From Rhodococcus sp. SMB37 (GTDB lineage: Bacteria > Actinomycetota > Actinomycetes > Mycobacteriales > Mycobacteriaceae), in contig NZ_SLVY01000017.1 of assembly GCF_004345605.1 (NCBI RefSeq), positions 1 to 64,000 of the forward strand: 64,000 nt of DNA. The letters run 5' to 3'. Each line of letters opens with the position of its first letter. Position 1 is the first letter of the stretch. A program made the position numbers and the translations under genes. Positions 41,475 to 50,358 of the stretch are shown piece after piece. A model generated the notes under the pieces. That model searched no databases. It saw only the letters and a list, made by a program, of their open reading frames with translations, and had not been told where the DNA came from.

Positions 41475-41930
41475 ATGGCGTTCTGGGATCAGCTCAAGGC
41501 GAAGACCACCGAACTGAGCGCGCAGCTCAAGACAAAGACGGATCAGTTCAAAAACAAGGAGTTTGCGAACGCCAGCATGGCGATGTGCGCGCTGATTGCG
41601 GCCGCCGACGGCAGCATCGACCCCTCCGAACGACAGAAGACAGCGGCGCTGATCATGAGCAACGACCTTCTGTCGGTGTTCCCGAAGGACGAGCTCCGCG
41701 AGAAGTTCGACTGGTACTGCAGCAAGCTCGAGTCCGATTTCGACTTCGGCAAGGTCGAAGCCACCGCCACGATCGCCAAGTTGAAGTCGAAACAGGATCA
41801 GGCCCGCGCGGTCATCCAGATCGGCATCATCATCGGGGGCGCCGACGGGCACTTCGACGACCACGAGAAGGCCGCCGTGCGCGGCGCCGCACATGCGGTC
41901 GGGATCAACCCCGCAGAGTTCGATCTCTGA
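41475..41930 (+). CDS. TerB-like tellurite resistance family protein
   Basis: 151 aa, MAFWDQLKAKTTELSAQLKT, then a helical domain with ALIAAADGSIDPSERQKTA and IGGADGHFDDHEKAAVR, two Asp-rich loops as in TerB/DjlA metal-binding folds. Resembles stress proteins widespread in actinobacteria, not proof of tellurite resistance. ATG 41475 chosen over the longer frame from 41394. Followed by a strong terminator. Confidence 0.85.
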   Translation: MAFWDQLKAKTTELSAQLKTKTDQFKNKEFANASMAMCALIAAADGSIDPSERQKTAALIMSNDLLSVFPKDELREKFDWYCSKLESDFDFGKVEATATIAKLKSKQDQARAVIQIGIIIGGADGHFDDHEKAAVRGAAHAVGINPAEFDL

Positions 41931-41948
41931 CATCGGATGCACGACAAT

Positions 41949-41980
41949 GGAGCCGCGCACTCACTCGAGTGCGCGGCTCC
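41949..41980. terminator. 14-bp hairpin between TerB and PhoX genes
   Basis: ggagccgcgcactc (41949-41962) pairs with 41967-41980 around actc. Between convergent genes; likely bidirectional. Confidence 0.85.
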
Positions 41981-42011
41981 ACTTCTCGTCGACCTCGTTG
42001 CGGCGAAGGCG

Positions 42012-43442
42012 CTACCCGATCGGGCGGATCCAGGGGCCGGTGATCGCCAAGGTCATCCCCGGAGTCTGGATGTTGACGAACAGCGTCCGACCGTCGGCGC
42101 TGAATGCGGGACCGCAGAACTCGCTGTCGTTCAGCTCGTTTCGCGCCAGCGAGAACGGTGCACCGCTGGGGGTGACGCCGATCAGGTGGCTGACGCCGTC
42201 ACCGTCCTCGGCGAGCACGAGTCCGCCGTGCGGGGACACGGTGATGTTGTCGGGGCCGTCGTAGTTGCCGGTGTCGACCGACGGATCCGGATTGACTCCG
42301 AACAACACCTTCAGCTCTGCGGTCTCGGATGCGGGATCATAGAACCACACCTGCCCGTCGTGCTCGGCGACGCTGCCGTCGTCGAAGCGCGCGTAGCTCG
42401 CGACGAAGTACGCGCCGCCGTCACCCCACCACGCGCCTTCGAGCTTGCGACTGCGCGTGACCTCGCCGTTCCCGAACTGCTCGCGGATGGGTTCGTCGTT
42501 CGCGTTCCGGTCGGGGACAGCGACCCACTGCACGGCGTAACGCGTTCCCGGCTCGGTGGCCTGCGACAGATCGGCGACGAAGGCTCCGTCCTGGAAGCAG
42601 CGCATCGCCTGCAGCCCACCGGCTGTGTCGCCCCCATCGGACTGCGCCAGCTCGCGCAGCGCTCCGTGACGGCCGACGAAACCCTGCGGCGGCACCCACC
42701 GGAAGAACAGTCCGTTGGGTTCGTCGGCGTCCTCGGTGAGGTAGATCGCGCTCGTTCCGGGATCGACGGCGACGGCCTCGTGTTCGAATCGTCCGAGGAA
42801 CTTCAGCGGTACCGGGCTGGTGCCGACGTTCGCCTCCTGACTCGCGGGATCGACTTCGAAGACATAGCCGTGGTCGAAGGTGAGCCCGTTGTCGCCGGCG
42901 CGGTCGTCGGTCTCCTCACACGTCAACCACGTGCCCCACGGCGTGATTCCGCCCGCGCAGTTGTCGACGGTGCCGGCGAGGCTGACGTACTGGCCTTCAC
43001 GCTGACCGTTCGGCGAGACGAGGATCGTGGTGGTACCGCCACGCGCACCGGGGTCGTATGTCACGCCGTCGACAGCGGGGACGGCGAACGGTTCGTCGCT
43101 CGCGTCGTCGCCGACCTCGTGGTTCGACACGACCGTGGCGCCGTTGCCTCGGGCGAACACACCCAGCGCGTCGGGGCTGCTCGGAACCGGGTTGCCGTCG
43201 TCGAGCAATGTTTCCCCCGACTTCGCGAGCACGGTGTACGAGAAACCGATCGGCAGCGCGAGCAACCCGTGGGGATCCGGAACGAGTGGGCCGTATCCGA
43301 TCGCCCCGGGAGCCGCTGCCGCAGTGCCCGGCCGAACCAGCGCGTCGAGACTTCCGGCGAAAGCGATGCCGACACCGGCGAGTGCGGTGCGGCCGAGGAA
43401 ACCTCGGCGATTCAGCGCGGAACTATTGGCTGCGGAACTCAT
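42012..43442 (-). CDS. PhoX-like DUF839 protein, Tat-exported
   Basis: 476 aa. Twin-arginine signal NRRGFLGRTALAGVG (residues about 11-25) ending near AAAAPG. The body repeats beta-propeller motifs typical of PhoX (GRFEHEAVAVDPGTSAIYLTED; CAGGITPWGTWLTCEET; NYDGPDNITVSPHGGLVLAEDG; CGPAFSADGRTLFVNIQTPG). PhoX enzymes are Ca/Fe-dependent extracytoplasmic alkaline phosphatases; metal-ligand conservation was not checked. ATG 43442. Confidence 0.87.
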   Translation of the reverse strand: MSSAANSSALNRRGFLGRTALAGVGIAFAGSLDALVRPGTAAAAPGAIGYGPLVPDPHGLLALPIGFSYTVLAKSGETLLDDGNPVPSSPDALGVFARGNGATVVSNHEVGDDASDEPFAVPAVDGVTYDPGARGGTTTILVSPNGQREGQYVSLAGTVDNCAGGITPWGTWLTCEETDDRAGDNGLTFDHGYVFEVDPASQEANVGTSPVPLKFLGRFEHEAVAVDPGTSAIYLTEDADEPNGLFFRWVPPQGFVGRHGALRELAQSDGGDTAGGLQAMRCFQDGAFVADLSQATEPGTRYAVQWVAVPDRNANDEPIREQFGNGEVTRSRKLEGAWWGDGGAYFVASYARFDDGSVAEHDGQVWFYDPASETAELKVLFGVNPDPSVDTGNYDGPDNITVSPHGGLVLAEDGDGVSHLIGVTPSGAPFSLARNELNDSEFCGPAFSADGRTLFVNIQTPGMTLAITGPWIRPIG

Positions 43443-43623
43443 TTTCCGATACCTCCATATGGGTCGAATACGTAACCCACGAGACGGTAGGGATCGCACT
43501 ACCCGCGTTGATGGCGGTCCGGCGTCATCCTGATGAACTGCAACCGAATTCACCGTGCCGAGCACGTGGCATCGCATGCTCGGTACGGTGGAGTCCGTAC
43601 CTCGGGGAAACCCCGTTCCGGCG

Positions 43624-45369
43624 TCAGATCAGCCTGTCGAGGAAACCGTTGCTGAACACGCGATGCGGATCGTATCGATCGAATGCCGCGCCCGCCGCGT
43701 CCCAGCCCTCACCGCCGCCCAGCCCGGTGCGATACATGGCCGGAACCGTGTCGCCGAGGAACTGCGGGTTCCGATAGCCCCCCTCGGAGTCGAACGCCCA
43801 GCCCTTGGACCACTCGGAGCGGAACGTCGCATAGTCACCGGAGTAGTTGGCGACCATCCACTCCTCCATCTGCTGGAAGAAGGCCGGCAGGCCTTCGGTA
43901 CCGGGGAGCGACACCACGTTCAGCCAGATCGCGGTGTCCCAATCGGGGCGATCGGGTCGCGGTCGCACCGGAGACAGGTTCGGCGCACCGGCCGAGTCGA
44001 CGAGCACCTCGCCCTGGTCGTCGACGGAGCACATCCGCACCTCGAACGGCCCGTTGACCGGATACAGCCCCTGCGACGCAAGCTCGCTCATCCGGCCGTG
44101 CAACCACGTCGTGAATTCGTTGATGACCCGTGCGATGTTCTCGCGCTTCGTCACCACGACGCCGCCACCCGCGATGACCCGGAGAGTGGTGGCCCGCAGA
44201 TAGAACAGCAGGTCCTTCGACCAACCCCAGAGATCTTCGGTGCCGGTCGCTTTCAGGCCCGCCGCGACGGCACTGAACTGCGACGCACCGAACGCCGGGG
44301 TGATGGCCTGATTGCCGCTCACCACCTGACCGAGCGGAGTGGTGACCAGCTCGGGGATGCTGTCGGTGAAGAAGTAGTTGTAGGGGCCGTACACTTCGCG
44401 TGAGGCGGGCGGCTTCTCGGGGCTGACGGACCAGATCTTGAGCCACGGGGTTTCGGTGAACGGAAACCAGATCGCCTCGACACGTCCGGATTCCTCTGCG
44501 TAGCGCTCGAACGTCCGGCCCGGCGTTCCTGGCGGCGCGAACAGTTCCTGCCACGGCACGTCGGTGAAGCTCTGACACCGGAGCCGATAGTTCGCGCCGG
44601 CCATCAGCGTCACAGAGGTGACGAAGGTGCGACCGAGGTGGGTCAGCAGGGGCGTGATGTCGGCGTCGGAGCGGTGGAACTCGCGCAGTTCGTATTCCCC
44701 TGCGGCGTCGTTCCAGACCACCGCGGTGAGCGCGACGATGAGGTTCGACAGGGAACCGAAGGACTGTCCCGGGACAGCCTGCTCCCCCGCAGCCGGATAG
44801 GTCGCGCCGTGGGCTCCGATCGACAGGGCCCCCGCGATGGTGATGTCGCCTATCGCCGGTGAATTGGCCCAGCCGAGACCTTCGGCCTGGAGTGCCGAGA
44901 GGATCGATTCGAGACTTGCGCCGCCACCCGCAGTCACGGTGGCCGGAGAATCTCCTCCGTCGACGCTCACAGAGTTCAGATGCGTGATGGTGTCGATGAG
45001 CACGATCTTGTCGGCACTCTCGCCGGGCACGAGAGTGAGCGGGCTCCAACTGTGCATCGAGCCCCGCGGGCGGATGCGGTAGCCGTGGCTGCGTGCCCAG
45101 TTCGCGAGGCGTACGACGTCGCCGGGCTCGCGTGCGGTGGCTGTCCATACGGCATCGAACCGGATGGTCTTCGCCCAGTTCTCGAAGCGTTGCTGCGCGA
45201 GCGGGATGTCGGCGGGGAATTCCGGGGGCGCGGGGATGGTCGCGCTCGGGTCGCCGAGCGGGATCGCTCCCGCGGGCGTCCAGCTCAACCCTGCAAGCGC
45301 CGCGGCGCCCGCGGCGGCTCCGAGGAAACCACGTCGGCTGAGGGCAGCGCTCGAGGCTTGTTCGCTCAC
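43624..45369 (-). CDS. Class II (VAO-type, covalent FAD) cholesterol oxidase
   Basis: 581 aa. Tat signal SRRGFLGAAAGAAALAG, then the FAD-linked oxidase fold. Nearly every block matches the Brevibacterium sterolicum type II enzyme as I remember it: RPRGSMHSWSPLT (His106 aligns with the FAD-linking His), TITHLNSV, SLSNLIVALTAVVWN, LPELFAPPGT-like VPWQELFAPPGTPGRTFE, WSKGWAF and the end DPHRVFSNGFLDRLI. It oxidises and isomerises cholesterol outside the cytoplasm. GTG 45369 with GGAG upstream. A near-KstR operator lies upstream. Confidence 0.9.
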   Translation of the reverse strand: MSEQASSAALSRRGFLGAAAGAAALAGLSWTPAGAIPLGDPSATIPAPPEFPADIPLAQQRFENWAKTIRFDAVWTATAREPGDVVRLANWARSHGYRIRPRGSMHSWSPLTLVPGESADKIVLIDTITHLNSVSVDGGDSPATVTAGGGASLESILSALQAEGLGWANSPAIGDITIAGALSIGAHGATYPAAGEQAVPGQSFGSLSNLIVALTAVVWNDAAGEYELREFHRSDADITPLLTHLGRTFVTSVTLMAGANYRLRCQSFTDVPWQELFAPPGTPGRTFERYAEESGRVEAIWFPFTETPWLKIWSVSPEKPPASREVYGPYNYFFTDSIPELVTTPLGQVVSGNQAITPAFGASQFSAVAAGLKATGTEDLWGWSKDLLFYLRATTLRVIAGGGVVVTKRENIARVINEFTTWLHGRMSELASQGLYPVNGPFEVRMCSVDDQGEVLVDSAGAPNLSPVRPRPDRPDWDTAIWLNVVSLPGTEGLPAFFQQMEEWMVANYSGDYATFRSEWSKGWAFDSEGGYRNPQFLGDTVPAMYRTGLGGGEGWDAAGAAFDRYDPHRVFSNGFLDRLI

Positions 45370-45412
45370 GTGGACGAGCTCCGTTCTGTGGGAAACCGGG
45401 ACGGAGCAAAAA

Positions 45413-45426
45413 TAGAACAAGTTTCT
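45413..45426. promoter_or_regulatory. Candidate KstR operator
   Basis: TAGAACAAGTTTCT matches the KstR consensus TnnAACnnGTTnnA at all fixed bases but the last (T for A). It lies 44 nt upstream of the cholesterol oxidase start, beside AT-rich promoter-like sequence. KstR represses sterol catabolism in Rhodococcus and Mycobacterium. Confidence 0.55.
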
Positions 45427-45450
45427 TTTCGATGCCAGTGGCTTCGAAAT

Positions 45451-46260
45451 TCAGAACGAGAGACCGGACGCTTCGAGCGCTCCGAAGACGTAGCCCGGGA
45501 CCCCGTCGACGGACCAGAGGGCAAATCCGATCGCGGCCAGAGTCATCGCCGGCCCGAGGAACACGACCTCGAACGGCCCACCCGCACGGATGGAGATCGC
45601 GCTCGGAAGTTTGAACTCCCACCATCGTTTGCCTTGCCACGGCACGAAGGGAGCGAGGAAGGGGATCCCCTCCTTGGTGATCGCATCACCAAGACAGTGG
45701 GTGACACACCCGAGAGCGACGGCGACCCCCAGGCCGGTCGATCCCACCTCCCCGGGGAACGCCGTCCACATCAGGACCGAGAGGATGGCAGTGACGACGG
45801 TGACGATGAACCACCCGTACTTCTTGGCCCAGGTGCCGAACAGTCCGCGCAGCGCGAGACCCAACGTGATGAACAGGACACCGATGATCGCGTTGCGGCC
45901 GAACTGTGCAACCAGCACCGACACCCCCGCACCCAGCAGAGCCGCGAACAACGCCGTGTGCGTCATGGTGCGGTGGCCACCGGTCCGCTTCCGATCCCTA
46001 CGCCCACGTGTGACGTTGTAATACCCGGCCGAGACCGCGCCGACGCCCCGAGCGAACGTCTGACTCACCGGACCGAACGACCTCGCGACGGTCGATTGGG
46101 ATGTGTCGAGATCGGGCAGCAGCGCCGATCCCGCACAGACACCCGCGAAGGCGAGAATCTCCGGTGTCGACGTCGGGCCACCCCATTCCCGTGGAAGCAC
46201 GTCGGCGACCAGGAGCCCGACGAGCGCTCCGGATACCGCATGGGTAGGGCCCATTACCAT
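45451..46260 (-). CDS. YdjM/DUF457-type membrane-bound metal-dependent hydrolase
   Basis: 269 aa. MVMGPTHAVSGALVG starts with the conserved His helix; GSALLPDLDTSQST and GHRTMTHTALFAALLGAG give the other ligands of this family. About six TM segments. YdjM in E. coli is LexA-regulated; the substrate is unknown. ATG 46260, with AAAGGTGG upstream; the frame opens further at 46347. Confidence 0.85.
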   Translation of the reverse strand: MVMGPTHAVSGALVGLLVADVLPREWGGPTSTPEILAFAGVCAGSALLPDLDTSQSTVARSFGPVSQTFARGVGAVSAGYYNVTRGRRDRKRTGGHRTMTHTALFAALLGAGVSVLVAQFGRNAIIGVLFITLGLALRGLFGTWAKKYGWFIVTVVTAILSVLMWTAFPGEVGSTGLGVAVALGCVTHCLGDAITKEGIPFLAPFVPWQGKRWWEFKLPSAISIRAGGPFEVVFLGPAMTLAAIGFALWSVDGVPGYVFGALEASGLSF

Positions 46261-46381
46261 GTCGGACACCACCTTTCGATCGAACGTCGTTGCCCGCCCC
46301 ACATCGGAGAAGGTCGAATACCAACCTAGCAACCACAACCGACACACGAGTCACACGGACCACTCCGGAGACCCCCGAACA

Positions 46382-46420
46382 ACGGAAGGCCGCCCACCGT
46401 GCCGGTGGGCGGCCTTCCGT
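46382..46420. terminator. 17-bp hairpin after dps
   Basis: acggaaggccgcccacc (46382-46398) pairs perfectly with 46404-46420, loop gtgcc. Just beyond the dps stop on the minus strand. Confidence 0.85.
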
Positions 46421-46432
46421 GTGTCGTTCTGA

Positions 46433-46906
46433 TCAGGCGAGCTGCGCTTGCCACATCCAGTGGAGCTGTTCGAGTCGAGCGGCCTGGCCGATCAGCAGAT
46501 CCTGCGTGACCGGGTCGGCATCGCCGGTGGCCTCGATACCCTCACGCAACCGCGCGATGACAGCTGCGAGATTACCGACGATCGAAGCGACGACCTCGGT
46601 GTCCTTGCTCCAGCCGTCGCCGAAGCCCTTGGTGCCACTGTCGCGGGCAACCGTCGCCACTCGCCCGTCCGGGCTGACACCGATCGCGGTCAGCCGCTCG
46701 GCCACCTGATCGGTGAACTCGCGAGCAGTGGCGACGAGCTCGTCGAGGTCGAGATGGATGCTACGGAACTGGGACCCGACGACGTTCCAGTGCGCCTGCT
46801 TGCCGATCAGGCTCAGGTCGATCACATCGACGAGCACGTTCTGCAAGGCGTCTGCCGCAACCTTCCGGTTCTCGTCCGACAGCGTGCTGCTGATGGGGCT
46901 GTTCAT
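46433..46906 (-). CDS. dps: Dps-family ferritin-like DNA-protection protein
   Basis: 157 aa. AHWNVVGSQFRSIHLDLDEL carries the His and Asp/Glu ligands of the inter-subunit ferroxidase site; four-helix bundle, ending LEQLHWMWQAQLA. Stores iron and consumes peroxide. ATG 46906 has GAGGAG at 8 nt. Its neighbours (katA, furA, second catalase) make this a peroxide-defence block. Confidence 0.93.
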   Translation of the reverse strand: MNSPISSTLSDENRKVAADALQNVLVDVIDLSLIGKQAHWNVVGSQFRSIHLDLDELVATAREFTDQVAERLTAIGVSPDGRVATVARDSGTKGFGDGWSKDTEVVASIVGNLAAVIARLREGIEATGDADPVTQDLLIGQAARLEQLHWMWQAQLA

Positions 46907-47126
46907 CTTTCGCACTCCTCTCAATTTCGTAACTACCTTTGGGTTCAACTGTTTTCATGCCCGAATGTTTCCGGACCGCATCATTTTGTGGCCGACTCCA
47001 CATCCGGATGAAGCCCCGGGTGTGTCACAGGATCGTGTCGGCAGGGCCGGCGACCGTGACCCGGCACCCGCCGCGAGGCATGATGGTTGTACGGTTCATC
47101 ATCGACCGACCGAGGGGGTTAGCACG

Positions 47127-47192
47127 ATGGACGCACAGTCTCTGATCGTCTGGGCATTGGCCGTTGCGATCTACTTGTGGGGCCTCGCCTGA
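47127..47192 (+). CDS. Putative 21-aa membrane microprotein
   Basis: ATG 47127 opens MDAQSLIVWALAVAIYLWGL then A and stop. GAGGGGG sits 9-10 nt upstream, and TACGGT near 47091 may be a -10 box. The peptide is a single TM helix. It ends 22 nt from the katA stop, convergent. The good ribosome site argues for translation; the function is unknown. Confidence 0.5.
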   Translation: MDAQSLIVWALAVAIYLWGLA

Positions 47193-47214
47193 AGCGTCGG
47201 GTACACCCGAGAGA

Positions 47215-48675
47215 TCATTCGCCGCCGGACCGCACGCCTTCTTCGACCTTCTTCCCCAGATCGGCGTCGACATTGCGCCAGTATTCGAAGATGCGCTCGT
47301 ACAAGGCCTCAGACGTACCGCCGAGGACGTGACCGACGATGTTGCCGGCCAAGCGCTCCCGCGCGGCGTCGTCCATGACCACCCGAACCAACACGCCCGC
47401 CTGACCGAAGTCGTCGTCCTCCGCGTGCTCGACGTATGCGGCTCGCACAGCTTCGGTACCGAAGCTCCACAGCCCCTCATCGCCTGCGCGCTCGGGGTCC
47501 GCATGCGGACCGCCGAAGCTGTTCGGTGCGTATACCGGCGTCGCGGGGTCGTTGAACGAGTACGCCATGCTGCCGTCCTGCGAGTACGACTCCACCTTGT
47601 TCTTCGGAGCATTGACCGGCAGCTGTGCGTGGTTGGCGCCGACACGATAGCGGTGTGCGTCCGCGTAGGAGAACACGCGACCGAGCAGCATCTTGTCGGG
47701 TGAGAATCCGATGCCCGGCACGATGTTCGACGGCGCGAACGCTGCCTGCTCGATCTCGGCGAAGAAGTTCCGCGGGTTGCGATTCAGGGTCCAGGTACCC
47801 ACCTTGATCAGCGGGTAGTCCTTCTGCGACCAGACCTTGGTGAGGTCGAACGGATTGAAGCGATAGCCCTCGGCATCCACAACGGGCATCACCTGCACGT
47901 GCAGCGTCCAGCTGGGGAACTCACCCCGTTCGATCGCCTGGTACAGGTCGGCGCGATGGTAGTCGGGGTCGGTGCCTGCGAGCACATCGGCCTCCGCTGC
48001 GGTGAGGGTTTCGATGCCCTGGTCGGTCTTGAAATGATACTTGACCCAGAATCGCTGGCCCTCGGCGTTGATCCACTGGTAGGTGTGGGAGCCGAAGCCG
48101 TCCATGTGACGCCAGGTACGAGGAATGCCGCGGTCACCCATCAGCCAGGTCACCTGGTGCGCGGTTTCGGGACGCAGCGTCCAGAAATCCCACTGCATGG
48201 TGTGGTCGCGGAGGCCGGAGCCGGGCAGACGCTTCTGAGAATGGATGAAGTCGGGGAACTTGATCGGATCCTTGATGAAGAAGACCGGCGTGTTGTTACC
48301 GACGAGGTCGTAGTTGCCGTCCTCGGAGTAGAACCGCATCGCGAAGCCGCGCGGGTCGCGCCATGTGTCAGGACTTCCCTGCTCACCTGCGACAGTCGAA
48401 AAGCGCACCAGAGACTCGGTTTTCACACCTGGCTGGAACAGCTTCGCCTTCGTGTAGGCACTCACGTCCTCGGTCACGACGAGTTCGCCGAATGCGCCGC
48501 CACCCTTCGCGTGGACCACCCGCTCGGGGACACGCTCACGGTTGAAGTGTGCAAGCTTCTCGATGAGGTAATGGTCGTGCAGCAGGATCGGCCCCTGCGC
48601 GCCCGCGGTCAGCGAGGTGTCGTCACTGGCTACCGGGTTACCGGCGTTGTTGGTGGTGAAACGGGTGTTCGTCAT
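47215..48675 (-). CDS. katA: Monofunctional haem catalase KatA (small-subunit clade)
   Basis: 486 aa. Distal His in [11 protein letters not shown], Asn in [11 protein letters not shown], proximal Tyr in [15 protein letters not shown]. The length fits clade 3 catalases, which also bind NADPH. It follows furA by 105 nt on the same strand, so the two probably form a furA-katA operon derepressed by peroxide. The leader contains ACCCGTG/CACGGGT (48699/48727), a possible hairpin. Confidence 0.95.
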   Translation of the reverse strand: MTNTRFTTNNAGNPVASDDTSLTAGAQGPILLHDHYLIEKLAHFNRERVPERVVHAKGGGAFGELVVTEDVSAYTKAKLFQPGVKTESLVRFSTVAGEQGSPDTWRDPRGFAMRFYSEDGNYDLVGNNTPVFFIKDPIKFPDFIHSQKRLPGSGLRDHTMQWDFWTLRPETAHQVTWLMGDRGIPRTWRHMDGFGSHTYQWINAEGQRFWVKYHFKTDQGIETLTAAEADVLAGTDPDYHRADLYQAIERGEFPSWTLHVQVMPVVDAEGYRFNPFDLTKVWSQKDYPLIKVGTWTLNRNPRNFFAEIEQAAFAPSNIVPGIGFSPDKMLLGRVFSYADAHRYRVGANHAQLPVNAPKNKVESYSQDGSMAYSFNDPATPVYAPNSFGGPHADPERAGDEGLWSFGTEAVRAAYVEHAEDDDFGQAGVLVRVVMDDAARERLAGNIVGHVLGGTSEALYERIFEYWRNVDADLGKKVEEGVRSGGE

Positions 48676-48780
48676 GTGCGACCTCCGTATTGGCGATTAC
48701 CCGTGAGACCGGGTACGACGCGTCGACACGGGTCGCCGGAGCGACACCGTGCATGAAGTGGATCTGGATATCGAAAGGGT

Positions 48781-49209
48781 TCAGCGGCAGGACTGGCACA
48801 GTCCCCAGAAGGTCACCTCGGCTTCGTCGACGACGAAGCCTCCGGGATCCGACGGAGTAAGGCAGGGTGCGGCACCGACAGTGCAGTCGACGTCGACGAC
48901 GGTGCCGCAATTACGGCAGACCAGGTGGTGGTGATTGTCTCCGGTGCGGGTCTCGAACCGGGCCGGGGAGCCGGCCGGCTCGATCCGCCGGAGAAGTCCG
49001 GCACCCACGCAAGCCCTGAGTACGTCGTACACGGCCTGGGTCGATACCTTGCCGAGCTCGTCGCGCACAGCGGCGGCGACCTCATCGGCATCCGAATGCG
49101 GGTTCCGAGCAACCATATCGAGTACTGCAACACGCGGAGCCGTCACCCGGAGCCCCACGGAACGAAGCTGTTCCTTGGGGTCGAAGTGTGAGTCATCCGT
49201 TCGCTGCAT
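48781..49209 (-). CDS. furA: Fur-family peroxide-sensing repressor (FurA type)
   Basis: 142 aa. Winged HTH VTAPRVAVLDMVARNPHSDADE, regulatory-metal motif DNHHHLVCRNCGTVVDVDC (HHH, CxxC) and a second CxxC in WGLCQSC. Its pairing with a catalase gene marks the FurA/PerR-like role of sensing peroxide through iron oxidation. CATACT (49217-49222) ends 7 nt before the ATG, so the mRNA is probably leaderless, as for mycobacterial furA. Confidence 0.92.
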   Translation of the reverse strand: MQRTDDSHFDPKEQLRSVGLRVTAPRVAVLDMVARNPHSDADEVAAAVRDELGKVSTQAVYDVLRACVGAGLLRRIEPAGSPARFETRTGDNHHHLVCRNCGTVVDVDCTVGAAPCLTPSDPGGFVVDEAEVTFWGLCQSCR

Positions 49210-49226
49210 GGCCTCAAGTATGCCGC

Positions 49227-49249
49227 TTTTCTGGAATTAGTCAAGAAAA
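49227..49249. promoter_or_regulatory. FurA-type operator upstream of furA-katA
   Basis: TTTTCTGGA-ATTAG-TCAAGAAAA, 9-bp arms with one mismatch. The minus-strand -35 TTGACT (49239-49244) lies inside, with -10 CATACT 16 nt further. The same element occurs at 51971-51993. Confidence 0.7.
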
Positions 49250-49317
49250 GAAACCGTGTGGTGACGATCACCAGTTAGGGTGGGCAGCATCGCCACGGTC
49301 AGCGAAGGGACCAGAAC

Positions 49318-50214
49318 ATGCCCGATTTCGGCCAACATCTCCGGTTCGGAAGCTTCCTCACTCCGGCCGCCGCAGACCCGTCGACCGTCGTAGACCTGGC
49401 CGTCCGATCCGAACGCGCAGGTCTCGACCTGGTCACCATCCAGGACCATCCGTATCAATCCGGGTTTCTCGACACCTGGACACTGCTGACCTGGATCGCA
49501 GCGACGACCGAGACCGTCGCGGTGTCGCCGAACGTCGCCAACCTCCCACTGAGAGGGCCCGCGATCCTCGCACGTAGCGCCGCGTCGCTCGATCGACTCA
49601 GTGGCGGGCGCGTCGAACTCGGATTGGGCGCGGGCGCCTTCTGGGATGCCGTCGCCGCCAACGGAGGTCCACGACGCAGCGCCGGTGAATCGGTCGACGC
49701 CCTCGTCGAGGCCGTATCCGTGATCCGGGCGCTTTGGTCGGACGAACGCGGCACGGCACGCGTCGACGGTGAGCACTACAGCGTCTCCGGCGCCAAGCGC
49801 GGTCCGGCTCCGCTACACGACATCGGAATCTGGCTCGGCGCATACGGGAAACGGATGCTCGCCGTGACGGGACGCCACGCCGATGGTTGGCTACCCAGCG
49901 CCTTCAATGCCGGTCCCGACAAACTCGGTGCGATGAGCGAGCGTGTGGACGAGGCCGCACGCAAGGCGGGCCGCGACCCTGCCGCGATCCGCCGCTTGTA
50001 CAACATCAGCGGCACCTTCACCGACTCGGCCGACGGTTCGTTCCTCAACGGGCCGCCGCGAGTGTGGGCCGAACAACTCGCCGATGTGGCACTGCTGCAC
50101 GGCACCAGCACGTTCATCCTCGGCAGCGACTCCGCCGACGACCTCGAACGCTTCGCCGGAGAGGTCGCGCCACAGGTGCGCGACCTCGTCGACGCGGAGC
50201 GGAATGCGACCTGA
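49318..50214 (+). CDS. Luciferase-like (LLM) flavin/F420-dependent oxidoreductase
   Basis: 298 aa TIM-barrel: FGSFLTPAAADPSTVVDLA, DLVTIQDHPYQSGFLDTWTL, SGGRVELGLGAGAFWDAV, IWLGAYGKRMLAVTGRHADGW. The short N-terminal and insertion pattern is close to F420-dependent members, but flavin use cannot be excluded. ATG 49318. Divergent from furA; a small palindrome GGTGA-CGA-TCACC (49260-49272) lies between. Confidence 0.85.
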   Translation: MPDFGQHLRFGSFLTPAAADPSTVVDLAVRSERAGLDLVTIQDHPYQSGFLDTWTLLTWIAATTETVAVSPNVANLPLRGPAILARSAASLDRLSGGRVELGLGAGAFWDAVAANGGPRRSAGESVDALVEAVSVIRALWSDERGTARVDGEHYSVSGAKRGPAPLHDIGIWLGAYGKRMLAVTGRHADGWLPSAFNAGPDKLGAMSERVDEAARKAGRDPAAIRRLYNISGTFTDSADGSFLNGPPRVWAEQLADVALLHGTSTFILGSDSADDLERFAGEVAPQVRDLVDAERNAT

Positions 50215-50358
50215 CGCGGTTCAGCGATTGCAGGGCGCGGTGGGCACCCATTCGAGGTGACGCCCTGACAGAAGGGGACGGCGCCGGACAATGCCGGACA
50301 ATAGAGACAGCGGCGGGGCCGCCCGCGTGCGCAGACGGCCCCTACCGATGGAACAAAC

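Noticed and set aside
49260-49272. GGTGA-CGA-TCACC as a CRP site for the LLM gene
   Set aside because: The spacer is 3 nt, not 6; a weak palindrome without a known reader.
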